A stretch of 64,000 nucleotides of DNA from an uncultured Bryobacterales bacterium (GTDB taxonomy: Bacteria; Acidobacteriota; Terriglobia; Bryobacterales; UBA6623), in NCBI GenBank assembly GCA_951813065.1, contig CATOTH010000002.1, positions 186,001 to 250,000 of the forward strand. Reading direction: 5' to 3'. The translations under genes and the position numbers were made by a program. The notes below the pieces were generated by a model. That model worked only from the letters and a program-made list of their open reading frames with translations. It did not search any database and was not told the origin of the DNA. Below, piece after piece: positions 9,187 to 16,950 of the stretch (position 1 is its first letter; every line of letters starts with the position of its first letter).

Positions 9187-9554
9187 TTTTTTTTCGTCTG
9201 TTCGGCGGTGGCGGAGGCGCTGTGGGCGAGGCGGGCCTGGCAGAGCTGCTCGCTGACCTCGACCAGTTCGGCGGACAGGGCCTGGAAGCGGCGGTAGGTG
9301 GCAATCTGCTGGCGGGCGGCGTCGACCTGGTCGGGGCGCAGGGAGCGGGTGACCGTCTTGCCGCCGGCCTTGAAGGTGAGCGACCAGTAGGGGCCATGGA
9401 GCTTGCCGCCGGGGGAGCGGCACTGGCAGCCCGGCTTGCCGCAGGGGCGGGAGCGGCAGGAGAGGGAGCCGGGGCGCATGTCCCCGAGGTCGGCGAGCAG
9501 GCGGACGATGCGGTGTTTGCGGTCTTGGAGAGCGGGGATGGAGAGAGCGAGCAC
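9180..9554 (-). CDS. ISKra4-family orfA (DUF6788-type accessory protein)
   Basis: A 124-aa upstream frame with a Cys-rich segment RSRPCGKPGCQCRSPGGK, then GPYWSLTFKAGGKTVTRSL and a helical tail (QQIATYRRFQALSAELVEVS). This is the standard first frame of ISKra4 elements and of many DUF6788 proteins. The start is taken as GTG at 9554 because a perfect AGGAGG lies 4 nt upstream; an in-frame TTG at 9572 is upstream of that site. The frame ends EQTKKKR-stop, with the three Lys codons forming the slippery run used to enter orfB. Confidence 0.87.
   Translation of the reverse strand: MLALSIPALQDRKHRIVRLLADLGDMRPGSLSCRSRPCGKPGCQCRSPGGKLHGPYWSLTFKAGGKTVTRSLRPDQVDAARQQIATYRRFQALSAELVEVSEQLCQARLAHSASATAEQTKKKR
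9186..9194 (-). other. Poly-A slippery site for programmed -1 frameshifting
   Basis: Nine consecutive A on the coding strand (ACG AAA AAA AAA CGT TGA in orfA). A -1 slip changes the continuation from R-stop to TLSQRFAPD, which is exactly the start of the conserved orfB sequence. The frame arithmetic agrees: orfB is in the -1 frame relative to orfA. Confidence 0.85.
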
Positions 9555-9668
9555 GGGGCCTCCTATCCTCAAGTATTACATACTGGAGGAATCCGGAATG
9601 CAAACCCTATACCCAATATGAGACTTCATTTCAGTTCAGCGGGAAGTCAAGACCACGTCGTACACCCC

Positions 9669-9675
9669 ATGCCCC
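9669..9675. repeat. Target-site duplication, right copy
   Basis: ATGCCCC immediately after the right end of the insertion sequence, identical to 7762-7768. Confidence 0.85.
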
Positions 9676-9683
9676 GGGCCGGC

Positions 9684-9713
9684 TTGACATGCATGCGGAA
9701 TCCGGGCAAAACT
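9684..9713 (+). promoter_or_regulatory. Possible promoter of the aldehyde dehydrogenase gene
   Basis: A perfect TTGACA at 9684-9689 is followed after 18 nt by a weak AAAACT at 9708-9713. It lies between the right end of the insertion sequence and the gene at 9780, and would give a leader of about 60 nt carrying the hairpin at 9731-9754. Confidence 0.35.
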
Positions 9714-9730
9714 CACTAATCGGGCCGTTG

Positions 9731-9754
9731 GGCTCCGGGGCGGACGCCGGAGCC
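9731..9754 (+). promoter_or_regulatory. Hairpin in the leader of the aldehyde dehydrogenase gene
   Basis: Perfect 8-bp inverted repeat GGCTCCGG / CCGGAGCC with an 8-nt loop. It ends 11 nt before the Shine-Dalgarno AAGGGAGA (9766-9773). It could be an RNA hairpin affecting translation, or an operator. Confidence 0.5.
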
Positions 9755-9779
9755 TGCCAGCGCGCAAGGGAGACACGTC

Positions 9780-11195
9780 ATGGAAATGCTGATCGCCGGC
9801 GATTGGACTGCCGGCTCGGGATCGATCCCGGTCCTCAACCCGTACGACGGAAGCGAGATCGACACTGTGCCGCGCGCGTCAAGCGCCGACATCGAGCGGG
9901 CTATTCGTTACGCGGAACTGGGCGCCGCGAAGCTCAAGCAAACCTCGGGGTACGAACGCTCCGGCTTGCTCATGCGCGCGGCCGAGTTGATGGCGGAACG
10001 GCTCGAAGACCTCGCGCGAACCATCACGCTGGAAGAGGGGAAAGTGATTGCGGAAGCGCGCATGGAAGTGGACCGGGCCCGCGAGACGATCGTCTGCTCG
10101 GCAGAAGAGGCCAAGCGGCTGGGTTCCGAAGTGGTACCCCTCGACGGGGCGCCGGGTACTGGCAAGCGGTTCGGTTTCACGCTGCGCGTGCCATGCGGAG
10201 TCGTCCTGGCGGTCACCCCGTTCAATTTCCCTCTCAACCTCGTGTGCCACAAGATCGGGCCGGCTTTCGCTGCCGGCAACAGCGCCATATTGAAGCCCGC
10301 TTCCGACACGCCCTTGGTCGCGCTGAAGTTCGCGCGACTGTTGCTCGATGCCGGGCTGCCTCCGGAATCGATCCAGGTCGTGACCGGATCGGGTGGTGAA
10401 ATCGGGCGGCAACTGTGCTCGGACCCGCGCATCCGCAAGATCAGCTTCACCGGCAGCAGGGATGTCGGCGAGAGCATCTGCCAAGTGGCTGGACTGAAGA
10501 AAGTCACGATGGAACTCGGCAGCAACTCCCCAGTCATCGTGCTGCCCGACGCTGACATCGAGAAAGCGGCGAACGCAATCGCGGTAACCGGCTATGCGAA
10601 CGCCGGACAGGTTTGTATCAGCGCGCAGCGCATCCTCGCGCACGACAGGGTCTACGGCGACCTGTTGGACTGCCTGCAACCGCGCGTCAGTTCCCTCGCC
10701 ACAGGCAACCCTCTCGAAGACGGCGTTCAAGTCGGCCCGATGGTCCGGGAGGACGACGCCGAGCGCGTCCAGCAGTGGATACGGGATGCCGCCGACTCGG
10801 GCGGACGGCTGGTGGCCGGTGGCGGACGCGAAGGCGCGATCGTCGAGCCCGCCATCGTGGCCGATGTCAGCAGTCACATGCGCATCTCCTGCGACGAGCT
10901 CTTCGGGCCCGCAGTGGGACTGACCCGGTTCGACTCCGTGGACGCGGCCATTGCGAGCGCCAACGACACGAACTACGGACTCTCCGCCGCCGTGTTCACG
11001 GAGAACCTCGACAACGCAATGCGTTTCGCGCGAGAAGTGGATTCCGGCAACATCCACATCAACTGGGGTACCCAGTGGAGGGCGGACTTGATGCCGTATG
11101 GCGGGTTGAAGGAAAGCGGTTTCGGGAAGGAAGGTCCGAGCTACGCGGTCCAGGAAATGACCGAGACGAAGATGGTGGTGATGCACCTGGGCTGA
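9780..11195 (+). CDS. NAD(P)-dependent aldehyde dehydrogenase
   Basis: Oxidises an aldehyde to the acid; cytosolic, 471 aa, normal ALDH length. Catalytic residues are visible: N149 in TPFNFPLNL, general base E245 in TMELGSNSPV, nucleophile C279 in NAGQVCISAQRI, and the cofactor-binding FTGSRDVGESI (223-233). The C-terminal part has the usual LFGPAVGLTRF and GGLKESGFGKEGPSYAVQEMTE. Sequence style is closest to the lactaldehyde/phosphonoacetaldehyde dehydrogenase group, but the substrate cannot be read from motifs. The ATG at 9780 has AAGGGAGA 6 nt upstream. It stands alone, with the insertion sequence upstream and a double hairpin downstream. Confidence 0.92.
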   Translation: MEMLIAGDWTAGSGSIPVLNPYDGSEIDTVPRASSADIERAIRYAELGAAKLKQTSGYERSGLLMRAAELMAERLEDLARTITLEEGKVIAEARMEVDRARETIVCSAEEAKRLGSEVVPLDGAPGTGKRFGFTLRVPCGVVLAVTPFNFPLNLVCHKIGPAFAAGNSAILKPASDTPLVALKFARLLLDAGLPPESIQVVTGSGGEIGRQLCSDPRIRKISFTGSRDVGESICQVAGLKKVTMELGSNSPVIVLPDADIEKAANAIAVTGYANAGQVCISAQRILAHDRVYGDLLDCLQPRVSSLATGNPLEDGVQVGPMVREDDAERVQQWIRDAADSGGRLVAGGGREGAIVEPAIVADVSSHMRISCDELFGPAVGLTRFDSVDAAIASANDTNYGLSAAVFTENLDNAMRFAREVDSGNIHINWGTQWRADLMPYGGLKESGFGKEGPSYAVQEMTETKMVVMHLG

Positions 11196-11218
11196 AAGCC
11201 CGGCCTGCCGCCGGGGAT

Positions 11219-11256
11219 GCGCGCGGCGGTCCGCGCGCCGTTCGGGTCCTCCCGAA
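11219..11256 (+). terminator. Tandem hairpins after the aldehyde dehydrogenase gene
   Basis: Two adjacent perfect stem-loops: GCGCGCGG-CGGT-CCGCGCGC at 11219-11238 and TTCGGG-TCCT-CCCGAA at 11241-11256. There is no U-tract, so a pause/processing or Rho-assisted terminator is more likely than a classic intrinsic one. Confidence 0.55.
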
Positions 11257-11444
11257 ATGGGCCGTTTTCCGACCCAGCGATCAGAAGCCCATGGACCTGC
11301 AACGGTTGAGCGTTAGAATGAAATTTCTGGTGGCTGTTGATCACCACGCTGCCCGGCAGGCGCCCGTCCGCTTGTGCCCGCAGCAAATATCGCCCCCACA
11401 GGAGAAGGTCGATTGCCGCTTACTCTAGAGGGCGCTCCTACCTG

Positions 11445-12854
11445 ATGCGGAACCGCGTTCTAGCGGTCATAGCCATCGGAGGGGGCGCATGGGCGGTAGC
11501 CAGCGCTCAAGGCCAGGAGGACAGCGGGGAGGTTGCGCACTTCCTGATGGCGTTCGCGGCCATTCTCGTCGCGGCCAAGATCGGAGGCGAGATCTTCGAG
11601 CGGGCCGGCCAGCCGAGCGTGCTGGGCGAACTGATCGTCGGAATCGTCCTCGGTAATCTCAGCCTGGCGGGCCTCGGCGTGCTGGAAGCGGTACGTGCCG
11701 CGCCGTTCCTTGCGGTCGCCGCGGAGATCGGGGTGATCGTCTTGCTCTTCCAGGTTGGCCTTGAGAGCAACCTCGATGAGCTGATCGCAGTCGGGCCATC
11801 CGCCATCGGTGTCGCGGTGATTGGCGTGATCACCCCCGTGGCACTAGGATTCGCCGCGTCCTCCTTCTTCATGCCGGAAGACGCCGAATGGTACACGCAC
11901 TTGTTTGTCGGCGCCACGCTCGCGGCGACGAGCGTGGGAATCACAGCGCGCGTTCTAAAGGACATCGGCAAGATGGCCGCCCCCGAATCGCGGGTGATTC
12001 TGGGCGCAGCCATCGTGGATGACATCCTCGGCTTGATCCTGCTAGCCTTCGTGCTCGGGCTGGTGCGGTCCGCCGATGCCAGCGAGACGGCACAATTCGG
12101 ATTGCTGCCGATCCTGTTCATCCTGGGCAAGTCGGTCGGGTTCCTGGCTGGAACGTTCGTCGCCAGCCGCCTCATCGTCGGTCGGATTGTCGCGCTGGTT
12201 CCGAAGGCCAGGACCAAGTCCGTGCCGATCGTCCTCGGTGTGGCCTACTGTTTCCTGCTCTCAGCCTTGGCGGAGCTGGTGGGGCTGGCCAATATCGTCG
12301 GGGCGTTCGCCGCAGGACTCGTGATCGAAGACTCGATCAGCCGCCATTTCGGGGCGCGGACCAACCGCTACAGGATCGACCGATTCGTCGAGCCGATCGC
12401 CGCGGTGTTCGTGCCGGTTTTCTTCGTGCTGATGGGACTGCGAGTCGACCTCGCTTCATTCGCATTCACCGAGGTCCTGGTCTTCTCCGGAGTGCTGAGC
12501 CTGGTCGCGGTGATCAGCAAGCAGGTCTGCTCGCTGGGCGTCAGGCAGAAGGGCCTCAACCGCTGGGCGGTTGGAGTCGGCATGGTCCCGCGAGGCGAAG
12601 TCGGCTTGATCTTCGCAGGCGTGGGCTCGACGGTGACGGTCGCTGGAACGGCTGTGTTCAGCCCGGAAACCTTTTCCTCGATCGTCGCGATGGTGATGTT
12701 GACCACGCTCGCGACGCCGCCGCTGCTGAAGGCCGCGTTCTCGATGCGGCCGGATCCAGAAGCCCCCGAGCAGCCCTCTCTCTTCTCGGCAGTCCCGGAT
12801 GCCGTCCCGGAATCTACCGAGAGTCCCCGGCGCACCGAAACCCGAGATTATTGA
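11445..12854 (+). CDS. CPA2-type cation:proton antiporter (Kef/NhaS-like)
   Basis: Inner membrane Na+ or K+/H+ exchanger of about 469 aa. It has around 12 hydrophobic segments; the Na_H_Exchanger hallmarks GQPSVLGELIVGIVLGNL and GAAIVDDILGLILLAF are present, the latter with the paired Asp (VDD) of the electrogenic ion-binding site. The C-terminus is a short polar Pro/Ser/Glu tail without TrkA-N or RCK domains, so it is not a full KefB/C. The start is uncertain: ATG at 11445 precedes a signal-like hydrophobic helix but has no Shine-Dalgarno, while AGGAGAAGG at 11400-11408 sits just before an in-frame ATT at 11412 that could be a rare start. It overlaps the convergent FGE gene by 41 bp. Confidence 0.88.
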   Translation: MRNRVLAVIAIGGGAWAVASAQGQEDSGEVAHFLMAFAAILVAAKIGGEIFERAGQPSVLGELIVGIVLGNLSLAGLGVLEAVRAAPFLAVAAEIGVIVLLFQVGLESNLDELIAVGPSAIGVAVIGVITPVALGFAASSFFMPEDAEWYTHLFVGATLAATSVGITARVLKDIGKMAAPESRVILGAAIVDDILGLILLAFVLGLVRSADASETAQFGLLPILFILGKSVGFLAGTFVASRLIVGRIVALVPKARTKSVPIVLGVAYCFLLSALAELVGLANIVGAFAAGLVIEDSISRHFGARTNRYRIDRFVEPIAAVFVPVFFVLMGLRVDLASFAFTEVLVFSGVLSLVAVISKQVCSLGVRQKGLNRWAVGVGMVPRGEVGLIFAGVGSTVTVAGTAVFSPETFSSIVAMVMLTTLATPPLLKAAFSMRPDPEAPEQPSLFSAVPDAVPESTESPRRTETRDY

Positions 12855-13692
12855 GCCCCGAGTCCGGATCGGTCATCATGCGGGCCGCAACCCGATAGCC
12901 TTGACAGTAGTTCTCGCTGCACAGCCAGCTACCGCCTCGCTGCACCTTCTGCGTCCCGTTGCGCGGTCCTTGCGGATTGCGCGAAGGCGACTGCGCGAAG
13001 TAGTCCGGAGCGTACCAGTCTGCCACCCACTCCCAGACGTTTCCGGTCATGTCATACAGGCCGTATCCGTTGGGCGGGAACGCCCCCACGGGGCCATGAC
13101 TGCCGAATCCGTCAAGAGTCCTGTCCTGGTCCGGGAACTGGCCCTGCCAGAGGTTGGCCTGATGAACGCCTCCTGGGGTTAGCTCGTTGCCCCATGCGTA
13201 TATGGTGCCCTCGAGACCCCCGCGAGCGGCGTATTCGAACTCGGCCTCGGTCGGCAGCCGGGCTCCCCTCCATTCGCAGTAGGCAGCGGCATCTTCCCAG
13301 GAAAGATGGACCACCGGGAAGTCCAGCATGTCCGAATACGACGAGCCAGGACCGTGGGGATGGCGCCAATCGGCGCCGTCGCCTTTGGTCCACCCGTTGC
13401 TGCGCGGATCGAAGACGCCGGACCAACCGAGCCTCTCGGACTCCGTCAGAAAGCCCGTCGCATCAGCAAAAGCGGCGTACTGCCGATTCGTTACCTCGTA
13501 CTTGTCCAGATAGAACGAGTCGAGTGAAACCCGGTGCGCAGGGCCCTCGTAGGGGTACCTCCGATCATCTGTTCCCATCATGAAGTCCCCGCCCTCGATC
13601 CGAATCATGCCCGAAACATCGGGCGGGGGGCCCCCTGCGCAACCGGCCAGCAACAAGGCCAATGCGACCGGCAAGACGCGTACCAAAAGCAT
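12814..13692 (-). CDS. Formylglycine-generating enzyme (sulfatase maturase), lipoprotein
   Basis: Copper-dependent oxidase that converts the sulfatase active-site Cys to formylglycine. At 292 aa it has a lipobox (LLLAGC, C18), so it is probably membrane-anchored outside the cytoplasm. The FGE-sulfatase fold is clear: IEGGDFMMGTDD, DKYEVTNRQYAAFADATG, PVVHLSWEDAAAYCEWRGARLPTEAEFEYAARGG, MTGNVWEWVADWY. Most importantly the two catalytic cysteines are present, C258 and C263 in GSWLCSENYCQGYRVAAR, followed by NNLGFRCA as in authentic aerobic FGEs; many SUMF1-like paralogues (ergothioneine, kinase-linked) lack this pair. Two Cys-type sulfatases in this window (22760-24130 and 45188-46477) are plausible clients, though not adjacent. 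Confidence 0.9.
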   Translation of the reverse strand: MLLVRVLPVALALLLAGCAGGPPPDVSGMIRIEGGDFMMGTDDRRYPYEGPAHRVSLDSFYLDKYEVTNRQYAAFADATGFLTESERLGWSGVFDPRSNGWTKGDGADWRHPHGPGSSYSDMLDFPVVHLSWEDAAAYCEWRGARLPTEAEFEYAARGGLEGTIYAWGNELTPGGVHQANLWQGQFPDQDRTLDGFGSHGPVGAFPPNGYGLYDMTGNVWEWVADWYAPDYFAQSPSRNPQGPRNGTQKVQRGGSWLCSENYCQGYRVAARMMTDPDSGLNNLGFRCAGDSR

Positions 13693-13699
13693 CCGCCGT

Positions 13700-13705
13700 A
13701 TTATA
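13700..13705 (-). promoter_or_regulatory. -10 box of the FGE gene
   Basis: Perfect TATAAT on the minus strand, seven nt before the ATG at 13692. Initiation at the usual distance would put the 5' end at the start codon, so the mRNA is probably leaderless. No good -35 is seen. Confidence 0.5.
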
Positions 13706-13778
13706 CGCGAGCGGTTCCGGCGAAAATACGGCTAGGCTAGAGAGGGGCTAGTCTCCAACCGGATTCGGTTCCAGTACC

Positions 13779-15761
13779 GTGCAAACCGTCCGTCCAATAC
13801 TGACGCTGGCTGCGTGCGTGCTTTCCACGCTGGTCGGCGTGGCTGCCATGCCAGCAGCGCCCGCCCATTGGCAGCAGATCGGAGGGACCGGTGTCGCGGC
13901 CGGACTCGCCGGCCCGGCCGGCCGGCCGGTTCAGGAAGCGTGGTTCTCCGCCGACGGCCGCCGACTGTACGTAGCGCTATCAGGGAACGGGTTATGGATG
14001 AGCGAGGATCTGGGCCTGACCTGGAGCCAGACGACGCGAGACCCCAACGAACCCGTCGCGACGCTTGGCGTCACGGAGTCCACGGACGGAGCGGCGCTGT
14101 CCGCGATCGTGCGCAACCCCTATCGAGCGGCCGTTTCCTATGCCTTGGGTGATCACCTCTACCGATCGGACGATGACGGCCGCGAATGGACGAACTTGAC
14201 CGCCTTCGAAGGCGGTTCCGTGATCGGAGCAGGGCAGAGCGTTCTGGCGATTTCGCCTGCGGATCCCGAAGTCATCGTCGTTGGCAACTCAATGGGCCTT
14301 TGGAAGTCCTACGACGCTGGCATCACTTGGAGCAGTCTCAACAGTGCCCTGCCGAATTTCCCGTCCGCGCGATTCGTGTCCGTCGCGGCATCGGCTCCGC
14401 CAACCGTCGATACGCGCTCGCTGGGCAGGCTCGAGCTGATTCGAACCGCGGGTGGGTTGATGTGGCGTACCGCGCCTAGCCCCGCAGCGGCATCGAATGC
14501 CCTCCCAGCCGAGGAGCGCGCGCTGGTTGCAACCCCGGAGCCTTCGATGCCCCCGGGATACGCCGGATCCAACCGCGTGTGGCGGGACGCCGAACCGATT
14601 TCTCCGGACCTGACTGCGTGCGGGACCGAGGCCAGCTGCGCGGAACACGCCATTTCTGCGCTGAAGGCCAACGGCCAGATGTGGGCAGCCACGACCAACG
14701 GGCGGATATGGGTCTCCCGCGACGACGGTGGAAGTTGGCAGCCGTCCTGGACCGATCGGGAAGGCAGGCCCGTCACCAGCCTGTGGGCAGATCCCGAGCA
14801 ATCGGCGACGGCCCTCGCGATCGTTGGCGGACGCGTCCTGCGGTCCACGAACGGCGGTGCATCGTGGTTTGATATCAGCTCCGATCTCCCGAATTCGGAC
14901 TGGTCCTCGCTGGCCGCGGATTCGACCCTTGGCACTGTCTACGTGGGCGGCCCGCTCGGACTGTATGCCACGCGCGTAGACCTCGCGCAACCTGGGCCCG
15001 CCGGGTCGTGGCGGGAGATCACCGGGGACTTGCCGGCAGGCGGCATCGGCGACCTGGCGCTGGACACCCAGCGGGGCCGGCTCTACGCTTCGCTTCCTGG
15101 CTCGGGTGTGTTTTGGATGCGAGTGCCCGAGATCGCCGACGCGCTGCGGGCACTGAGCGCGGCTGACCTGACGCAGCGGCCCGCCGCCCCAGGGAGCCTC
15201 CTGACAATCCTCGGTACGGAGGCCACCCGCGCCCGCGCGGGGGGACGCGCCGCGCCGATCCTGGATGCCGCGGACGGGCGCACCCAGCTGCAGGTGCCGT
15301 TTGCGGTGGAGGGCGGATCACTGCGGCTCCACCTTGACGCCAGCGATGCCAGCCACGTGCTCGACATGCAGCTCGAGAACGTGTCGCCCGCAATTTTCGT
15401 GGTCGACGGGGAGCCGCTTGTGCTGGACTCGCGCACCGGCGCGCTCGCCGGCTGGGACCGGCCCGCCACGCCAGGAGGCAGCGTACTGGTGATGGCCACG
15501 GGTCTGGGCGAGGTCACCCCGGCATGGCCGGCTGGAATGCCGTCGCCGGAACGCGATCCGCCTCGCGCAGTCGCCCGCATCGAGGCCAGTCTCAACGGGG
15601 TACCGGCCGAGGTCATCTCGGCCCGTCTCGCGCCGGGGTACGTCGGTGTGTACGTGGTCGAGATCGCGCTACCGGTGGGAACTCCGGCGGGCAGGGCCCA
15701 GTTCAGCATTGCCGCCGCTGGACGCTCCAGCAATCGAGTCGGTCTCGTTATCGGCCAGTAG
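13779..15761 (+). CDS. Secreted BNR/sialidase-like repeat protein with TIGR03437 C-terminal domain
   Basis: A 660-aa exported protein. GTG start at 13779 gives a signal peptide (QTVRPILTLAACVLSTLVGVAAM). The middle is a beta-propeller of BNR/Asp-box style repeats: GLWMSEDLGLTWSQ, HLYRSDDDGREWTN, GLWKSYDAGITWSS, RIWVSRDDGGSWQP, VLRSTNGGASWFD. The C-terminal 200 residues (PGSLLTILGTEA, SPAIFVVDGEPLV, LVMATGLGEVTPAWPAGMPS, NGVPAEVISARLAPGYVGVYVVEIALPVG) match the TIGR03437 domain first defined in Solibacter usitatus. That domain is the best taxonomic marker here. Function is unknown; Asp-box propellers occur in glycosidases and in non-enzymatic surface proteins, and no sialidase catalytic set was recognised. 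It is divergent from the FGE gene and overlaps convergent alr by 14 bp. Confidence 0.85.
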   Translation: MQTVRPILTLAACVLSTLVGVAAMPAAPAHWQQIGGTGVAAGLAGPAGRPVQEAWFSADGRRLYVALSGNGLWMSEDLGLTWSQTTRDPNEPVATLGVTESTDGAALSAIVRNPYRAAVSYALGDHLYRSDDDGREWTNLTAFEGGSVIGAGQSVLAISPADPEVIVVGNSMGLWKSYDAGITWSSLNSALPNFPSARFVSVAASAPPTVDTRSLGRLELIRTAGGLMWRTAPSPAAASNALPAEERALVATPEPSMPPGYAGSNRVWRDAEPISPDLTACGTEASCAEHAISALKANGQMWAATTNGRIWVSRDDGGSWQPSWTDREGRPVTSLWADPEQSATALAIVGGRVLRSTNGGASWFDISSDLPNSDWSSLAADSTLGTVYVGGPLGLYATRVDLAQPGPAGSWREITGDLPAGGIGDLALDTQRGRLYASLPGSGVFWMRVPEIADALRALSAADLTQRPAAPGSLLTILGTEATRARAGGRAAPILDAADGRTQLQVPFAVEGGSLRLHLDASDASHVLDMQLENVSPAIFVVDGEPLVLDSRTGALAGWDRPATPGGSVLVMATGLGEVTPAWPAGMPSPERDPPRAVARIEASLNGVPAEVISARLAPGYVGVYVVEIALPVGTPAGRAQFSIAAAGRSSNRVGLVIGQ

Positions 15762-16905
15762 CGCTTTCCAGGTACTCTCGCGGCACGCGCTTGGAAATGC
15801 CGCAAAGCACTTCGTACGGAGTGCCGCCGGTCAGGGTCGCCATCCCTTGCGCGTCGTCGGCACCGGCCCCGAGCAAGACGGCTTCATCACCTTCCCTCGC
15901 CGCCGCTGCCGGTCCGAGATCGACGATCGTCAGATCCATGCTGATCTCGCCCACTATGGGGCATAGAGCCCCGTGAATCTCGACTGATCCGCAGTTCGAG
16001 AGGCGCCAGTCGAGACCATCCCCATAACCGACCACAAGTATCCCGATCCGCATCGCCTGCGGAGCCACGAAGCGAGCCCCGTATCCGATCGGCGCACCTG
16101 CCGGCACGTGACGAATTCTGCGCAACCCCGCCCGCCACTCAAGAGCGGGCCGTAGCCGGTGACGGATTGGCCGGGTCCGCCCCGCTGGCGCCTTGACATA
16201 TCCGTACAGGGCAAGCCCCGGGCGCACCATCGTGTGCCCGACCCGATCCCCGGGGCCGCCGATGCCGCGATAGAGGATCGCGGCGCTATTCGCGGCGTGA
16301 ATGTAGCGCGGTGCCAAGCCCGCCTCTCGGAGGAATTCCACCTGCTTCGCGAACAGGCGGTGCTGGCCCTCGGTCTGCCTGGTGCGAAAATCCTCGGCGG
16401 AAGCATAGTGGGTCGCCACCCCTCTCAACTCAACCGACTCGCAGTCCCGCAGCGCGCCGAGCAGTTCCTCCCGGCCGGCCATGCGGCTCGGGTCGAAGTC
16501 GATGCCCAAGCGGTTCATACCCGTGTTGAACAGCAAGTGGCACGACAGCTTGCGGCCGATTGCCCGGGCGGTTTCGTCCCAGTTCCTCAACTCGCCGACG
16601 GTCCCGATCAGCGGGTCGATGCCGCGTAGCGCCGCCTCCCGCTCGGTACCGGGCTCCAGGCCGCCCAGAACGAGAATCGGGGCGCCGATCCCGCCGTCCC
16701 GAAGCACTACCGCCTCGTCCAGCGTGGCGACAGCGAAGTGCCGGGCGCCGGCATCGCCCAAGGCCCGCGCCGCGGCAAGCGATCCGTGCCCGTATGCATC
16801 CGCCTTGACGACGCACAGGATCGCTGCTGACCGGCCGGTCAGCTCCTCTAGATGCGCGTAGTTTGCGCGTAGCGCATCGAGATCAATGATGGCTCGGCAG
16901 CGCAT
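15748..16905 (-). CDS. alr: Alanine racemase
   Basis: PLP enzyme that makes D-alanine for peptidoglycan; cytosolic, 385 aa. The PLP lysine is K34 in CVVKADAYGHGS, and the catalytic Tyr lies in AGAPIGYGARFVA. Other family blocks are MNRLGIDF, MVRPGLALYGY, VGYGDGLDWRLSNCG, VGEISMDLTIVDLG and the C-terminal GGTPYEVLCGISKRVPREY. The ATG at 16905 places the conserved IIDLDALRANYAHL at residues 6-19 as in other Alr proteins. It lies 45 bp downstream of argS on the same strand, so the two probably form a transcription unit. Confidence 0.95.
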   Translation of the reverse strand: MRCRAIIDLDALRANYAHLEELTGRSAAILCVVKADAYGHGSLAAARALGDAGARHFAVATLDEAVVLRDGGIGAPILVLGGLEPGTEREAALRGIDPLIGTVGELRNWDETARAIGRKLSCHLLFNTGMNRLGIDFDPSRMAGREELLGALRDCESVELRGVATHYASAEDFRTRQTEGQHRLFAKQVEFLREAGLAPRYIHAANSAAILYRGIGGPGDRVGHTMVRPGLALYGYVKAPAGRTRPIRHRLRPALEWRAGLRRIRHVPAGAPIGYGARFVAPQAMRIGILVVGYGDGLDWRLSNCGSVEIHGALCPIVGEISMDLTIVDLGPAAAAREGDEAVLLGAGADDAQGMATLTGGTPYEVLCGISKRVPREYLESATGR

Positions 16906-16950
16906 CCTTCTCGAATCCTACAGGTCAGGTGCCGGGTCCATCGCAACCAG

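Larger units (their letters stand above)
7769..9668 (-). mobile_element. Complete ISKra4-family insertion sequence, about 1900 bp
   Basis: The element is bounded by imperfect terminal inverted repeats. The left end starts GGGGTGCAGGACATCGTTTT and the right end, read inwards on the opposite strand, starts GGGGTGTACGACGTGGTCTT; about 18 of 26 positions match. A 7-bp direct repeat ATGCCCC flanks both ends (7762-7768 and 9669-9675), which fixes the boundaries and indicates a fairly recent insertion. Inside are two overlapping minus-strand frames joined by a poly-A slippery run. Family assignment rests on the orfA DUF6788-type protein and the orfB transposase sequence. Every part looks intact, so it is potentially active. 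Confidence 0.9.

Noticed and set aside
8023..9297. A 424-aa Gly/Ala/Val-rich plus-strand frame inside the insertion sequence
   Set aside because: Antisense of the ISKra4 transposase, low-complexity composition, no start context.
9195..9603. N-terminal extension of the transposase frame
   Set aside because: The residues upstream of the slippery site are Arg/Pro-rich and are the shadow of orfA; the true entry is by -1 frameshift.
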